Shown here: positions 16,483-25,110 of the stretch, piece by piece | Layout of the letters: every line of letters begins with the position of its first letter | Numbering within the stretch: position 1 is the first letter of the stretch | Assembly (NCBI GenBank): GCA_017472965.1 | Contig: JAFUNR010000003.1 | Span: forward strand, 18,218-82,217 | Reading direction: 5' to 3' | DNA length: 64,000 nt | Source of the DNA: Oscillospiraceae bacterium | GTDB lineage: Bacteria; Bacillota; Clostridia; Oscillospirales; Ruminococcaceae | The notes under the pieces: generated by a model | The model's database searches: none | The model's input: only the letters and a program-made list of their open reading frames with translations | Told to the model about the DNA's origin: nothing | Made by a program: the position numbers and the translations under genes

Positions 16483-18462
16483 ATGATCGAGCTTATCAAA
16501 GAGAATGCCGGATACTGCCTTACCGTCGATGGCAAACGCTGCGCCGTGCTTTCCGCTGCGGCGGGTGCAAACGATACCTTTGAAGAAATCGAGGACGGTG
16601 TATGGCTGTGGCGCCGCCATACGGATACCCCCACCGACCATATGCGGATGGAAATGACCCTTCTGGGCACAGCGGATTTCACCATGGTGCCTGCCATCAG
16701 CTACAACGGCAACGGCTGGGGCGATACGCCGGAATATGTGGGCGACCGCGCCGAGGACGGGACACCGTGGAGCTTTGCTTCGCACCGTGCCACCATTCCC
16801 GCCTGCACCTACAGTGAAAACGCCGCTGTCAGCATCGCGCTGATGGCACAGGCCAACGACAACACCGCCTGTTCTCTGTACAGGGTCGAAGAAGGCGAAA
16901 AGCATGTGCTCATCTTCCCTGAGGAGGAGCAGCCCAAAACGCTGCACCGGCATTTCTGGGACGGCCCCTTTCAGGGCACCATGGAGCCCCGGCAGGATTT
17001 CGAGGCCATCGTTTTTGCAAAGGCCTCCGACGGCACGCGCCACCGCTACAAAGGTCTGCTTGATTTCGCATGGCGCTATTACGGCCACGCACTCAAGCCG
17101 CAGATGTGTGCAAAAGATATCTACCGTTACTCCCTTGCCTTTGCTCTTTTCCTGCTGCAGAAAGAGCCCAACGGCTTTACCGCCTTTACCAACGGCGCCC
17201 AGTGGCTGCCGTATCTGAACGGCTACCAGAAGCTGCAGCATTGCTATGAGGTGGGCTGGGTCGGCCAGAACGCCTCCTTTGCCGCCGCATTCCTCTTCGA
17301 TTATCTGAAAAGCGGGAACAGCCGCAGCCTTGCCACCGGCCTTGCCGCCGACGATTCGTGGCTGACCCATGTGGGCGAAAAGAAATTCCTGCCCGCCCGT
17401 ATCTACTACACAAAGACGAATCCCGAGGTGGAGCTTCCTCTGGAAAAGATGCGCCGGGAGGATATCAACCCCTTTGATTTCGGCGAAGCCGAGCTGGAGG
17501 GCGTGCTTGACCGCGTGGGCAAGCCGAAGCTGCCCAGACCCGATGCGGCGCACGATGCCTGCAATCTGGGCACCGGCGCGGAAGGCTATTTCGAAGCCTA
17601 CGATCTGCTGAAAAAAGCCGGGATCGACAAGCCCGAATATCTGGCTGCGGCGATGGATACCTGCAATTTCGCACTGGAAAGTCAGGATGAAAGCGGCGCC
17701 TTTGCCAAATCCTGGGATAAGGCGGGCGAGGTCGTCTCCAAAAAAGGAACCATCGGCTGTTTCCTGATCCTGCCGCTTGCCACCGCATACAAAAGAACCG
17801 GCGATGAGAAATATCTCCGCGCATCTGTCCGCGCTTTTGATTTCTATTACGATGAACTGGAGCGGGAGGGCTTTACCACAGCCGGTGCTCTGGACACCTA
17901 CTGCATCGACAAGGAATCCGCATCCCCGCTGCTGCGTGCGGCGCTGCGGCTCTACGACCTCACCGGTGACAGAAGCTATGTGGAAAAAGCCGAAAAAGTG
18001 GCATGGTATCTGAGCACATGGACGATGCACTTCACCGTTAAATATCCGAAGGACTGTGTCATCAATGAGATCGGCTTTGATACCTTCGGCTCCACGAGCG
18101 TATCGACTGCGCACAATGCATTGGATCACTTTGCCCTGCGGGATATTTCCGCATTCCTGCAGCTGTATGAGCTTACCGGCTTTGAGCAATGGAAAGAGCG
18201 TGCCATCGCTTTCTGGTGCAGCGCCTGTCAGGGCATTTCGGACGGCACACTGGTGGTCAACGGGCGGCTGCGCCCGGCGGGATCTTCGGATGAAGCCGTC
18301 AGCCACACCCGCTGGCGGCGTAATTCCACCCCGGCTTTTTCTCCCACGCAGTGGCTGTCCGCATGGCCCTGTGCCTGCCGACTGGAGATCCTGCGCTGGT
18401 TTGACGACTGGAGCTTCCTTGATGAAGGTCTTGCCGGTATCGCAGGCAAGATCGGAGAATAA
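16483..18462 (+). CDS. putative carbohydrate-active enzyme with (alpha/alpha)6-barrel
   Basis: A 659-residue cytoplasmic protein that I cannot place in a named family. Residues 1-200 are rich in beta strands and look like the sandwich domain that precedes the catalytic barrel in several sugar enzymes. From about 210 on the protein alternates helices and short conserved loops (for instance G-W-V-G-Q-N-A-S-F, A-H-D-A-C-N-L-G-T-G-A-E-G-Y-F and S-T-A-H-N-A-L-D-H-F-A-L-R-D), the pattern of an (alpha/alpha)6 barrel as in GH88, GH105 or GH127-like enzymes and polysaccharide lyases. The ATG at 16483 has ACAGGAG nine bases upstream. It is divergent from an AraC regulator and ends at a strong terminator, so it appears to be that regulator's sole neighbouring target. 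Confidence 0.6.
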   Translation: MIELIKENAGYCLTVDGKRCAVLSAAAGANDTFEEIEDGVWLWRRHTDTPTDHMRMEMTLLGTADFTMVPAISYNGNGWGDTPEYVGDRAEDGTPWSFASHRATIPACTYSENAAVSIALMAQANDNTACSLYRVEEGEKHVLIFPEEEQPKTLHRHFWDGPFQGTMEPRQDFEAIVFAKASDGTRHRYKGLLDFAWRYYGHALKPQMCAKDIYRYSLAFALFLLQKEPNGFTAFTNGAQWLPYLNGYQKLQHCYEVGWVGQNASFAAAFLFDYLKSGNSRSLATGLAADDSWLTHVGEKKFLPARIYYTKTNPEVELPLEKMRREDINPFDFGEAELEGVLDRVGKPKLPRPDAAHDACNLGTGAEGYFEAYDLLKKAGIDKPEYLAAAMDTCNFALESQDESGAFAKSWDKAGEVVSKKGTIGCFLILPLATAYKRTGDEKYLRASVRAFDFYYDELEREGFTTAGALDTYCIDKESASPLLRAALRLYDLTGDRSYVEKAEKVAWYLSTWTMHFTVKYPKDCVINEIGFDTFGSTSVSTAHNALDHFALRDISAFLQLYELTGFEQWKERAIAFWCSACQGISDGTLVVNGRLRPAGSSDEAVSHTRWRRNSTPAFSPTQWLSAWPCACRLEILRWFDDWSFLDEGLAGIAGKIGE

Positions 18463-18470
18463 TGCATCAC

Positions 18471-18508
18471 AAAAAGGCACTGCCGCTTTTCCGCGGCAGT
18501 GCCTTTTT
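18471..18508. terminator. strong bidirectional terminator
   Basis: An eleven-base stem, GGCACTGCCGC (18476-18486) with GCGGCAGTGCC (18493-18503), is flanked by AAAAA and TTTTT. It lies between the convergent genes 16483-18462 and 18546-19607. Confidence 0.92.
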
Positions 18509-18545
18509 GCACATCCGGCAAGCCCTTTGCCGGTCATTTTTGTTT

Positions 18546-19607
18546 TCAGGTGATCTCCAGGCCGTCGGCATCGGGCAGCGCGGGGTAATCGCACTCCAGA
18601 TCATCAGAATACCAGTATGCCACGCTGGAGATATCATCCTGCAGCGGCAGATAGCGGCCCTCGCTGCGCCAGCCCAGCGCCTGAATGGTGACCTTCAGAT
18701 CCTCATTGAAATAAACAGGATCGGTGATGTGCCAGCGGTACATATCAAAGGTACGCTGCGAACGGTAAGTGCCGTCGGTCTCGCACACCTTGTACATACC
18801 GGTGTACGGGGTGGAGAACTCGGTATATTTGCCCCTGACATCGAAATTGTATGCACCGCAGAAGTAATCCTCGGTGCCGGTGCCGCAGACGGTGGGATAC
18901 TCGCCGTCGCCGTCGATGAAGAACTTGATCTCGCCTTCGCCCCACCAGCCGTTGGCCTTGACGCCCCAGTGCATATAGGTGCCCACATAGTGGCCCTTGC
19001 CCTTGACGCCGTCCAGAATGGTGTACACCTGCTTGTAGGGCAGCGGATTGACACGGCGGAACTGTGCATGGAAATACAGACTGTCGGGATCGATGGTTTT
19101 CTCCTCGCAGTCGATCTGGTAATAGACGGGACAGGGCTGCGTGCCGATGTATTCCAGCTCGATGCGCAGACTCTTGAAATAGGGCATCTCCCAGTAGCAG
19201 TTCATGGCCTTGCCGGGGTTGTAGCACACAGCCAGACTGGAAAGCTGGCGGTACTCGCGGTAATCCGCATTGCAGAAGAAATCGGAAAGCGGACATTTCA
19301 CGGCAGGGTTCTTCTGACCGTCAAACCAGATGCGCAGGATCAGCAGCCGGCCGGCGGCGGCGCCGTCAGTGATCCAGATGTGCTTGACAGCGCCCTGACC
19401 GGTGACATCGGCCAGCACGGCGGTGGTGCCAGGCTGCATGATAATGTAGGGGTTCACCTTCCAGCCGGTGCCCAGATCGCGGGCGGCAGCGGCAGCACTG
19501 CCGTTTTCCAGCGTGCACATACCGCCTTTGCCTTTTTCACCGGTGATGTTTTCAGGAGAAAGCGAAAAGGTACGGATATTCTTTTTTGTGGTCAGATCGC
19601 TCAGCAT
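18546..19607 (-). CDS. DUF2961 / glycoside hydrolase family 172 protein
   Basis: A 353-residue protein matching DUF2961, now GH172, whose characterised members are alpha-D-fructofuranosidases or alpha-D-arabinofuranosidases and difructose-anhydride enzymes built from jelly rolls. Hallmarks are G-A-V-K-H-I-W-I-T near residue 76, W-W-G-E-G-E-I-K-F-F-I-D-G-D near 217 and G-T-G-T-E-D-Y-F-C near 240, which contains the catalytic Glu. There is no signal peptide. The ATG at 19607 is set by AAGGAGGAAA nine bases upstream. It is the last gene of a minus-strand run, 45 bases after a hydrolase-like TIM barrel gene, and ends at a strong terminator. Together with the GH51 and GH43 genes this points to furanosidic pentose or fructose oligomers. 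Confidence 0.88.
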   Translation of the reverse strand: MLSDLTTKKNIRTFSLSPENITGEKGKGGMCTLENGSAAAAARDLGTGWKVNPYIIMQPGTTAVLADVTGQGAVKHIWITDGAAAGRLLILRIWFDGQKNPAVKCPLSDFFCNADYREYRQLSSLAVCYNPGKAMNCYWEMPYFKSLRIELEYIGTQPCPVYYQIDCEEKTIDPDSLYFHAQFRRVNPLPYKQVYTILDGVKGKGHYVGTYMHWGVKANGWWGEGEIKFFIDGDGEYPTVCGTGTEDYFCGAYNFDVRGKYTEFSTPYTGMYKVCETDGTYRSQRTFDMYRWHITDPVYFNEDLKVTIQALGWRSEGRYLPLQDDISSVAYWYSDDLECDYPALPDADGLEIT

Positions 19608-19652
19608 AACAGTTTCCTCCTTATGTGTAAACGCCGGCGGGCGTTTTTTCAT

Positions 19653-21659
19653 TTACCACTCGATGCGGTACATGTCAAAGATATCCAGTGCGCGGCTTTC
19701 AAAAACCGTGCAGCCATCCTCATAGCGGAAGGGCAGCTCCTCACCGCCGGGCAGCAGACGCACCGCCCCGGGTGCGGGGGTCTCCACCCGCACGGTGAAG
19801 GACGGCACTGTGCCGCGCTCCTCCCACAGAGACACCGCATTGACAGTGACGGCGTTTTCTTCACGGAAGGCATTCAGCTCCACATCCGCGGGGGCATCGG
19901 TTTCCAGAGTGAAGCGCATCGGCGCGGCGTGCTGCACGATCCCCAGCAGGATCGCGCCGTACTCCTCCTGCGGTACAGCCTCCAGCGGTACGGCGGACCA
20001 GATCACCGTGCCCTTGCCATAGCGGTTGACGGTGACGGCGGGGATTTCGGTGGCAATGCCCGGCGGGTCGGAGTGGATGGAGGCGAACACATCTGCCTGC
20101 GGCACGGTATAGGGCAGCGTGACAGTGGCCGCCACCGTGCAGTCTGCCCCGGGAGCCACCACCGGCGCGGCAGAATCAAAGGGCAGCGGGTATTTGGCGT
20201 TGAACCAGCCGAATTCCTCTTCAAATTCCGCAGTCGGGGCAAGATAGATGCGGCTTTCCTGCGTGGTGCGCAGCAGCCTGTGACCGGTGAGCGCTTCCAC
20301 CAGCGCGGCGTTGCCGAAGCCGCTCAAATAAAGTACACCGCCGTTTTCCACATACGCCGTCAGGCGGGCATTGTCCTTTTCCTCCAGCGCCGAAAGCATG
20401 GGAGCCAGCAGCAGCTTATAGCTTTCGATCGCATGGAACGCACCGGTGACACCGAAGGGAATGTGGCGGCGGATCAGTGTGCGGGACAGGGTTCGGCTGC
20501 AGCTGCAGGAATTAAACGCCTGTCCCTCCAGCCGGCTGCGCAGGCCGTAATAAACACCCACATCCTCCACCATTTCGCCCCTGAAATATTTTTCATAGGG
20601 CTGCTGAAAAGCGAAGATCTCGCCCACGCGATCGTAGACACGGGCATCCATGGTACCCACCGGGTCGATGGCATCGATCACAAAGGAAGCTCCGTGGTGC
20701 GCCATGGTGGTGGCCATGGCGGTTTTCAGTGCACGGGGGCTTCGGATGGTGGTGTGAGAGGACAGATCCGGCTTGCAGCGGGAGAGCATCTGCTCAAAGG
20801 GCTGGTTCCGGCTGGCGTTTTTGAAGAACTTACAGGCGAAAGAATGGCTGTAGGGCTCGCCATCCAGATCACCGCCCACAAAATCACAGGCATCCAGCAC
20901 CGGCTCGCCGCAGCCCACATCGGAGCCGAATACCACCGTGGTGGCGATATTGTATTCCACCGGCATATCCGGACGGCGCTTTTTTACATGGTCGGTGATC
21001 ATCTGCACAAATTCGCCCATCGTGCGGTATTTGAATTCCACCAGCGCACGGTGTTCCCCGCTGCCGGAGACGGGATCGATGGGGATCGGTGCGCCGAAGG
21101 CCGCACGGCAGTGCTCACAGTGGCAGGTGTTAATCCAGAACGGCATATCGAAGAACAGTGCATCCAGATCAAAATAATCCAGCATTTCATCCACCTGCGC
21201 CAGCGTGAAGGCGCGGTAATCCGGATTGTTGGGGCAGCAGTTGCCGTAGCGGTAGCCCATGGGCGGGGCGCATTTCATGGTGCGGTGCTTCAGCTCACCG
21301 GAACGGATGGATTCGCCGTCGGCTTTGATCATGCGCCAGTCAGGATGGCGGTCGTGTTCACGGGTGTTGTACATCAGGCTGTAATAGCCGCACACGCGGA
21401 TATTTTCCGCATGACACAGATCGACCGTTCGCTTCATCAGGTCGGGGTGCTTTTGAAAATGCCGGTGCACACAGCCGGTGGCACTGGGGTAATAGCACAG
21501 CCCCACATGGGACTGCAGATAGATCATGGCATAATTGACCCTTGCCTTTTTCAGGTTTGCCACATAGGTCTCGGGCGAAAATTCGGAAAGAAATGCCGGA
21601 TCCCAATCCTCGATGTGCATATCCAGCAGATGCCGCCGGTACAGTTCGGAATACCACAT
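19653..21659 (-). CDS. putative glycoside hydrolase: TIM barrel plus A4 beta-galactosidase-like amidotransferase domain
   Basis: A 668-residue cytoplasmic protein. Residues about 20-370 form a TIM barrel of the hypothetical glycosyl hydrolase 6 (GHL6) or fucosidase-like type: N-Y-A-M-I-Y-L-Q-S-H-V-G, H-A-E-N-I-R-V-C-G-Y-Y-S and D-A-L-F-F-D-M-P-F-W with C-x-C-x-x-C close after. Residues about 380-560 look like the glutamine-amidotransferase-like trimerisation domain of GH42 enzymes (L-L-L-A-P-M-L-S, E-N-G-G-V-L-Y-L-S-G), followed by a small beta domain. AAGGAG lies 13 bases before the ATG. It is followed at 45 bases by the GH172 gene, so the pair probably acts on one oligosaccharide. No characterised homologue comes to mind. 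Confidence 0.6.
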   Translation of the reverse strand: MWYSELYRRHLLDMHIEDWDPAFLSEFSPETYVANLKKARVNYAMIYLQSHVGLCYYPSATGCVHRHFQKHPDLMKRTVDLCHAENIRVCGYYSLMYNTREHDRHPDWRMIKADGESIRSGELKHRTMKCAPPMGYRYGNCCPNNPDYRAFTLAQVDEMLDYFDLDALFFDMPFWINTCHCEHCRAAFGAPIPIDPVSGSGEHRALVEFKYRTMGEFVQMITDHVKKRRPDMPVEYNIATTVVFGSDVGCGEPVLDACDFVGGDLDGEPYSHSFACKFFKNASRNQPFEQMLSRCKPDLSSHTTIRSPRALKTAMATTMAHHGASFVIDAIDPVGTMDARVYDRVGEIFAFQQPYEKYFRGEMVEDVGVYYGLRSRLEGQAFNSCSCSRTLSRTLIRRHIPFGVTGAFHAIESYKLLLAPMLSALEEKDNARLTAYVENGGVLYLSGFGNAALVEALTGHRLLRTTQESRIYLAPTAEFEEEFGWFNAKYPLPFDSAAPVVAPGADCTVAATVTLPYTVPQADVFASIHSDPPGIATEIPAVTVNRYGKGTVIWSAVPLEAVPQEEYGAILLGIVQHAAPMRFTLETDAPADVELNAFREENAVTVNAVSLWEERGTVPSFTVRVETPAPGAVRLLPGGEELPFRYEDGCTVFESRALDIFDMYRIEW

Positions 21660-21715
21660 AAGCCTTTTTCTCCTTTTTCCTTTTTAACAAACAGAAATGA
21701 TTTACAGGGTTATTT

Positions 21716-22156
21716 TCAGTCATCCTCTTCCCCGAATGCAATGTCGGCGATATCCCCGATGGGGATGACGGTGCCATCCTGCAGCACCAGCGTACCGGCG
21801 TGCTCATCCAGCCGGCGCACACGCCCGCCCAGTGTCACATACGCGCCGCCGGCCTTGTGCTCATCCGGCACAAAGCAAAGCAGCCGCACTGCGGGCCGTT
21901 GTGTCAGCTGCCCGCGGAGCATCCGCAGCCGGGCATCCAGCACCGCCTTTTCATCCTCATCCGGCTCGATGCGGCGGTCGGTCAGACGGGCGGTCTCCGC
22001 CACGGCGGCGTCGTAGCCGGTCAGCGCTGCAAAGGGAGAAAACTGCGCCGCACGGTCGATGGCGCTCATCCGGGGATGCCGCAGCGAGGTGTGGTGCGGC
22101 AGACCGATGATATCGTCATAGCGATGGGGATCGTTCGGGTCGGCTGCAAACGACAT
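21716..22156 (-). CDS. YolD-like protein
   Basis: A 146-residue soluble protein. The block Y-D-D-I-I-G-L-P-H-H-T-S, R-M-S-A-I-D-R-A-A-Q-F-S-P-F-A-A-L-T-G-Y followed by a helix and a small beta barrel (V-T-L-G-G-R-V, G-T-L-V-L-Q-D-G-T-V-I-P) is that of Firmicute YolD-like proteins. These are usually encoded beside Y-family DNA polymerases and are thought to work with them. The ATG at 22156 has AAAGGAG eight bases upstream. Here the polymerase gene (23312-24835) lies upstream in the same run, separated by two enzyme genes, which is unusual. Confidence 0.85.
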   Translation of the reverse strand: MSFAADPNDPHRYDDIIGLPHHTSLRHPRMSAIDRAAQFSPFAALTGYDAAVAETARLTDRRIEPDEDEKAVLDARLRMLRGQLTQRPAVRLLCFVPDEHKAGGAYVTLGGRVRRLDEHAGTLVLQDGTVIPIGDIADIAFGEEDD

Positions 22157-22212
22157 ACCGTCACTCCTTTCAGTTTCATCGGAAGTATATGCCGTATTAT
22201 CCGGCACGCTTT

Positions 22213-22794
22213 TTAACGGATCAGCAGCGCACGGCAGGGTGCGCCTTCCGCACCGCCCAGATTGACCGGTGCGGCGCACAGCATGTATTTACCCTCCTCC
22301 ACGCCGGTGAGCACCGCGCCCTCCAGCAGCGCCATATCCGCGCCCAGCAGGATCAGATGGACCTCCAGCGGGGCATTCTCCGGGCCGACCGTCTGGCTTT
22401 CGTTGCCGTAAAGCAGCAGCTTTGCCTCGGCGAATACCCGTGCGGCCTGCGCCGTCAGGCAGGCCTTGCCTGCGATGAGGATACGCTGTGCCGCGCCCGC
22501 AGCGGCCGCTTTTTCCAGAATGGCGGCGGCATCCGCGGCGCTGACATCACCCTCGTGCCGTGCCACCCAGCAATCGCCGGTGAAAACCTCCGGCGGCAGC
22601 TGATCCACCGTGCGGCCATCCGCGATAAAGTGAGCGGGCGCATCCACATGGGTACCGTTGTGGGCACACATGGAAAGCGCCGTCACATTGCAGACCGCTC
22701 CCTGTGCCATGCTGGCCAGCACACGGCGCTCCGGCGCGGGATCACCGGGGAACACCTTGCAGGAAAACAGCTCCTGCGTGATATCAATGATCAT
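22213..22794 (-). CDS. cyclase / kynurenine-formamidase-like metal-dependent hydrolase
   Basis: A 193-residue protein of the putative cyclase family (PF04199). The metal-binding signature N-G-T-H-V-D-A-P-A-H lies near residue 40; the opening D-I-T-Q-E-L and the block G-V-E-E-G-K-Y near 165 also fit. Characterised members hydrolyse N-formylkynurenine or open cyclic amides and lactones. No tryptophan-catabolism gene is nearby, so the substrate is unknown. The ATG at 22794 has AAGGAG eight bases upstream. The gene lies 25 bases after the pyridoxamine-phosphate-oxidase-like gene and 56 bases before the YolD-like gene, all on one probable transcript. Confidence 0.85.
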   Translation of the reverse strand: MIIDITQELFSCKVFPGDPAPERRVLASMAQGAVCNVTALSMCAHNGTHVDAPAHFIADGRTVDQLPPEVFTGDCWVARHEGDVSAADAAAILEKAAAAGAAQRILIAGKACLTAQAARVFAEAKLLLYGNESQTVGPENAPLEVHLILLGADMALLEGAVLTGVEEGKYMLCAAPVNLGGAEGAPCRALLIR

Positions 22795-22819
22795 GACATT
22801 TCTCCTTCTTTTACGGCTC

Positions 22820-23296
22820 TCAGGCCTCTTTGACACGCTTACCGCAGATATGTTCCGGCACCAGATGCAGCAGCACGGTGCGATGTGCGTGCTGCGCGAT
22901 CTCGCTGCGGATGTATTCCTCATCCTGTGTGAACTTGCGGCTGAGCTGCGCGGCGATCTCTGCAATAAGCTCCGGCTGCCGCACAAGCTCCACGCGGCCG
23001 AACACGATCACGCTGCGCACGCTCAGTGCCCAGTCTCCGTCCTCGCTCACGCCCTTTTCATAGCAGCAAAAGGAAACCCTGGGCTGCTTTTGCAGCGCCT
23101 CCAGCCGATGGCCGGTATCGCCGCTGTGAAACCAGAGGCTGCCATCCCTCTCATCGTACCAGTGGTTCATGGGCGTGCCGTAGGGATATCCCCCGTCCCC
23201 GATGACGGACAGCACGCCACGGGTCTCCTTTTGCAGCACCTCGGCGCATTCCTGTGCGCTCAGCTGTTTATTTTTCCGCAGCAATTCCCGAAACAT
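22820..23296 (-). CDS. pyridoxamine 5'-phosphate oxidase family flavoprotein
   Basis: A 158-residue protein with the split-barrel flavin fold. G-V-L-S-V-I-G-D-G-G-Y-P-Y-G-T-P-M-N-H-W near residue 28, L-W-F-H-S-G near 53 and H-R-L-E-A-L-Q-K-Q-P-R-V-S-F-C near 63 match the small FMN- or heme-binding members often annotated as nitroimidazole-resistance (NimA-like) proteins. The role is probably reduction of a small molecule with FMN. AAAGGAG lies seven bases before the ATG. It starts 15 bases after the stop of the Y-family polymerase, so the two are translationally close. Confidence 0.88.
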   Translation of the reverse strand: MFRELLRKNKQLSAQECAEVLQKETRGVLSVIGDGGYPYGTPMNHWYDERDGSLWFHSGDTGHRLEALQKQPRVSFCCYEKGVSEDGDWALSVRSVIVFGRVELVRQPELIAEIAAQLSRKFTQDEEYIRSEIAQHAHRTVLLHLVPEHICGKRVKEA

Positions 23297-23311
23297 TGTT
23301 TTCTCCTTTTC

Positions 23312-24835
23312 CTATGCCCTGTGCCCGCCGATCTGGTCGTTGCGGTCCTTTGCGGTAGCACCCTCCTGCAGGTCGGCGCCCTTCAGAATGGCGTTTTTGC
23401 CGAATTTGCGTTTGATATCCAGCAGTGCCTGCTGGCGGCGTTTTTCCCTTTCCTCACTGGCGGCGGTCTCTTCCCGCTGCTGCTGCAGCGCGGCGTAATC
23501 GGTGAAAAGATCCAGCTGCTCGGTCTCCGGCTGTGAGGGAGCTTCCGTCTGCGGCAGCACACGGTTTGCCACAAGATTCAGCCGCCGCACCAGCAGCTGC
23601 GGCTGGGTGATGCGCTCAAACAGCGCCAGCGTCTGCTCCACGATGCATTTTGCCGAGCAGGTATATCTTCCCAGATTCACGCTGCCGTGGGCGTGCTTCG
23701 GGATGCTGCGCCCATAGCCGTCGGTGGTGACCTCTCCTTTATACGCGGCGCGGCGGGCCGGATCGGAAAGATTTTCGATATCATAGCCCACCGTCAGCAC
23801 CAGCTGGTCGGCGGCAAGGCCCTTTTCCACCAGATCCAGCGCCAGCGCATCCGCCATCTCCCGCACCACAAGGCGGGCCTTTTCGTTGGTGTAGGGACAG
23901 TGCAGCACCTGACCGGAGCCCACGCTGCTGCTCTGCGGCCTGTAGGCCTTGATATCCGCAATGGTGCAGGGCTCCCACCCCCAGGCATGGTCGATGAGCA
24001 GCTCGGCGTTCACACCGAACAACCGGTACAGCAGCTCTTCGTTGTAGTAGTCCTCCGGGCGGCCCACCGAGCAGCGGGCAATGTCGCCCATGGTATAAAT
24101 ACCCTGCTCCTCCAGTTTTCGGGCATAGCCCTGCCCCACCCGCCAGAAATCGGTGAGCGGACGGTGGCTCCACAGATTTTTGCGGAAGCCCGCCTCATCC
24201 AGATAGGCCATGCGCACGCCGTTTTCATCGGCAGGGATGTGCTTCGCCACGATATCCATGGCCACCTTTGCCAGAAACAGATTGGTACCGATGCCCGCAG
24301 TCGCTGTGATACCGGTCTCGGCATACACATCCCGGATCACCCGCCGGGCAAACTGCTCCGCATCCAGCTGCGCAGGCCCCAGATAGTGGGTGATATCCAT
24401 GAACACCTCGTCAATGGAGTAGACATGGATATCCTCCGGCGCCACATGCCGCAGATAGATATCATAGATGCGGGTACTGTGGCGGATGTAGTGCGCCATG
24501 CGGGGTGTGGCAATGTGAAAGGCGAGCTCCAGCGATGGGTCGGCTGCAAGCTCATCTGCATTGCAGGAACTGCCGGAAAACTGCCCGCCGGGTGCATTGC
24601 GCCGTCGCTGTGCATTGATGCGCCGCACCTGCTGCACGGCTTCGAACAGGCGGGCACGCCCCGGCACACCCAGCGCCCGCAGCGAGGGTGATACCGCCAG
24701 ACAGATGGTCTTTTCGGTGCGGGAAGCATCCGCCACCACCAGATGGGTGCGCATGGCATCCAGCCCGCGTTCAATGCATTCCACCGAAGCATAAAAGGAT
24801 TTGAGATCGATGCAAAGATAAAGCCGCTTTGCCAT
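23312..24835 (-). CDS. Y-family DNA polymerase (DinB/UmuC-like translesion polymerase)
   Basis: A 507-residue translesion polymerase. The catalytic acidic residues are visible as Y-L-C-I-D-L-K-S-F-Y-A-S-V-E near residue 6 and Y-S-I-D-E-V-F-M-D near 140. A helix-hairpin-helix region and little finger follow. Near the C-terminus Q-L-D-L-F is a beta-clamp-binding motif, and the end F-G-K-N-A-I-L-K-G-A-D-L-Q-E-G-A-T is shared by many Firmicute UmuC-like proteins. It would copy damaged DNA in the cytoplasm. It has its own promoter (24874-24902) and AAAGGAGG 15 bases before the ATG; I see no obvious SOS box. It heads a minus-strand run that includes a YolD-like gene. Confidence 0.95.
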   Translation of the reverse strand: MAKRLYLCIDLKSFYASVECIERGLDAMRTHLVVADASRTEKTICLAVSPSLRALGVPGRARLFEAVQQVRRINAQRRRNAPGGQFSGSSCNADELAADPSLELAFHIATPRMAHYIRHSTRIYDIYLRHVAPEDIHVYSIDEVFMDITHYLGPAQLDAEQFARRVIRDVYAETGITATAGIGTNLFLAKVAMDIVAKHIPADENGVRMAYLDEAGFRKNLWSHRPLTDFWRVGQGYARKLEEQGIYTMGDIARCSVGRPEDYYNEELLYRLFGVNAELLIDHAWGWEPCTIADIKAYRPQSSSVGSGQVLHCPYTNEKARLVVREMADALALDLVEKGLAADQLVLTVGYDIENLSDPARRAAYKGEVTTDGYGRSIPKHAHGSVNLGRYTCSAKCIVEQTLALFERITQPQLLVRRLNLVANRVLPQTEAPSQPETEQLDLFTDYAALQQQREETAASEEREKRRQQALLDIKRKFGKNAILKGADLQEGATAKDRNDQIGGHRA

Positions 24836-24873
24836 ACGAATGCAGCACCCTCCTTTCGCCGGTTTCTGTTTTC

Positions 24874-24902
24874 AGCATAGCACATCCCCCGCCATAAATC
24901 AA
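24874..24902 (-). promoter_or_regulatory. promoter of the Y-family polymerase run
   Basis: Minus strand TTGATT (24902-24897), 17-base spacer, TATGCT (24879-24874), 39 bases before the start codon. Confidence 0.75.
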
Positions 24903-24966
24903 GCGCGGAAACACACTCTGTGCGCCGCAGCGGTTCTGTCGCCGGACATCTGCGGTACACAAATAA

Positions 24967-25002
24967 ACCGGACCGCTGCAGATGAAAAAGCAGCGGTCCG
25001 GT
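24967..25002 (-). terminator. terminator of the EamA transporter gene
   Basis: A 13-base perfect stem, ACCGGACCGCTGC (24967-24979) with GCAGCGGTCCGGT (24990-25002). On the minus strand a T-rich TTTATTT follows. It lies about 110 bases after the EamA stop codon. Confidence 0.7.
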
Positions 25003-25110
25003 CTTCCTCCTGATTCTTTTTTCGGCGATACGATATGCCCGGGCCGTCTTTGCCTTTTCCGGCAAAAGGACGGATGCCTGCGGTCATTTTGCATAGGCAT
25101 TTCCCTTGCT

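Noticed and set aside
18462-22016. An 1184-codon plus-strand open frame
   Set aside because: It lies opposite the GH172, TIM-barrel and YolD-like genes, all of which have motifs and ribosome sites.
24836-24960. SOS (LexA) box before the Y-family polymerase
   Set aside because: No GAAC-N4-GTTC-like or similar palindrome is seen near the promoter.
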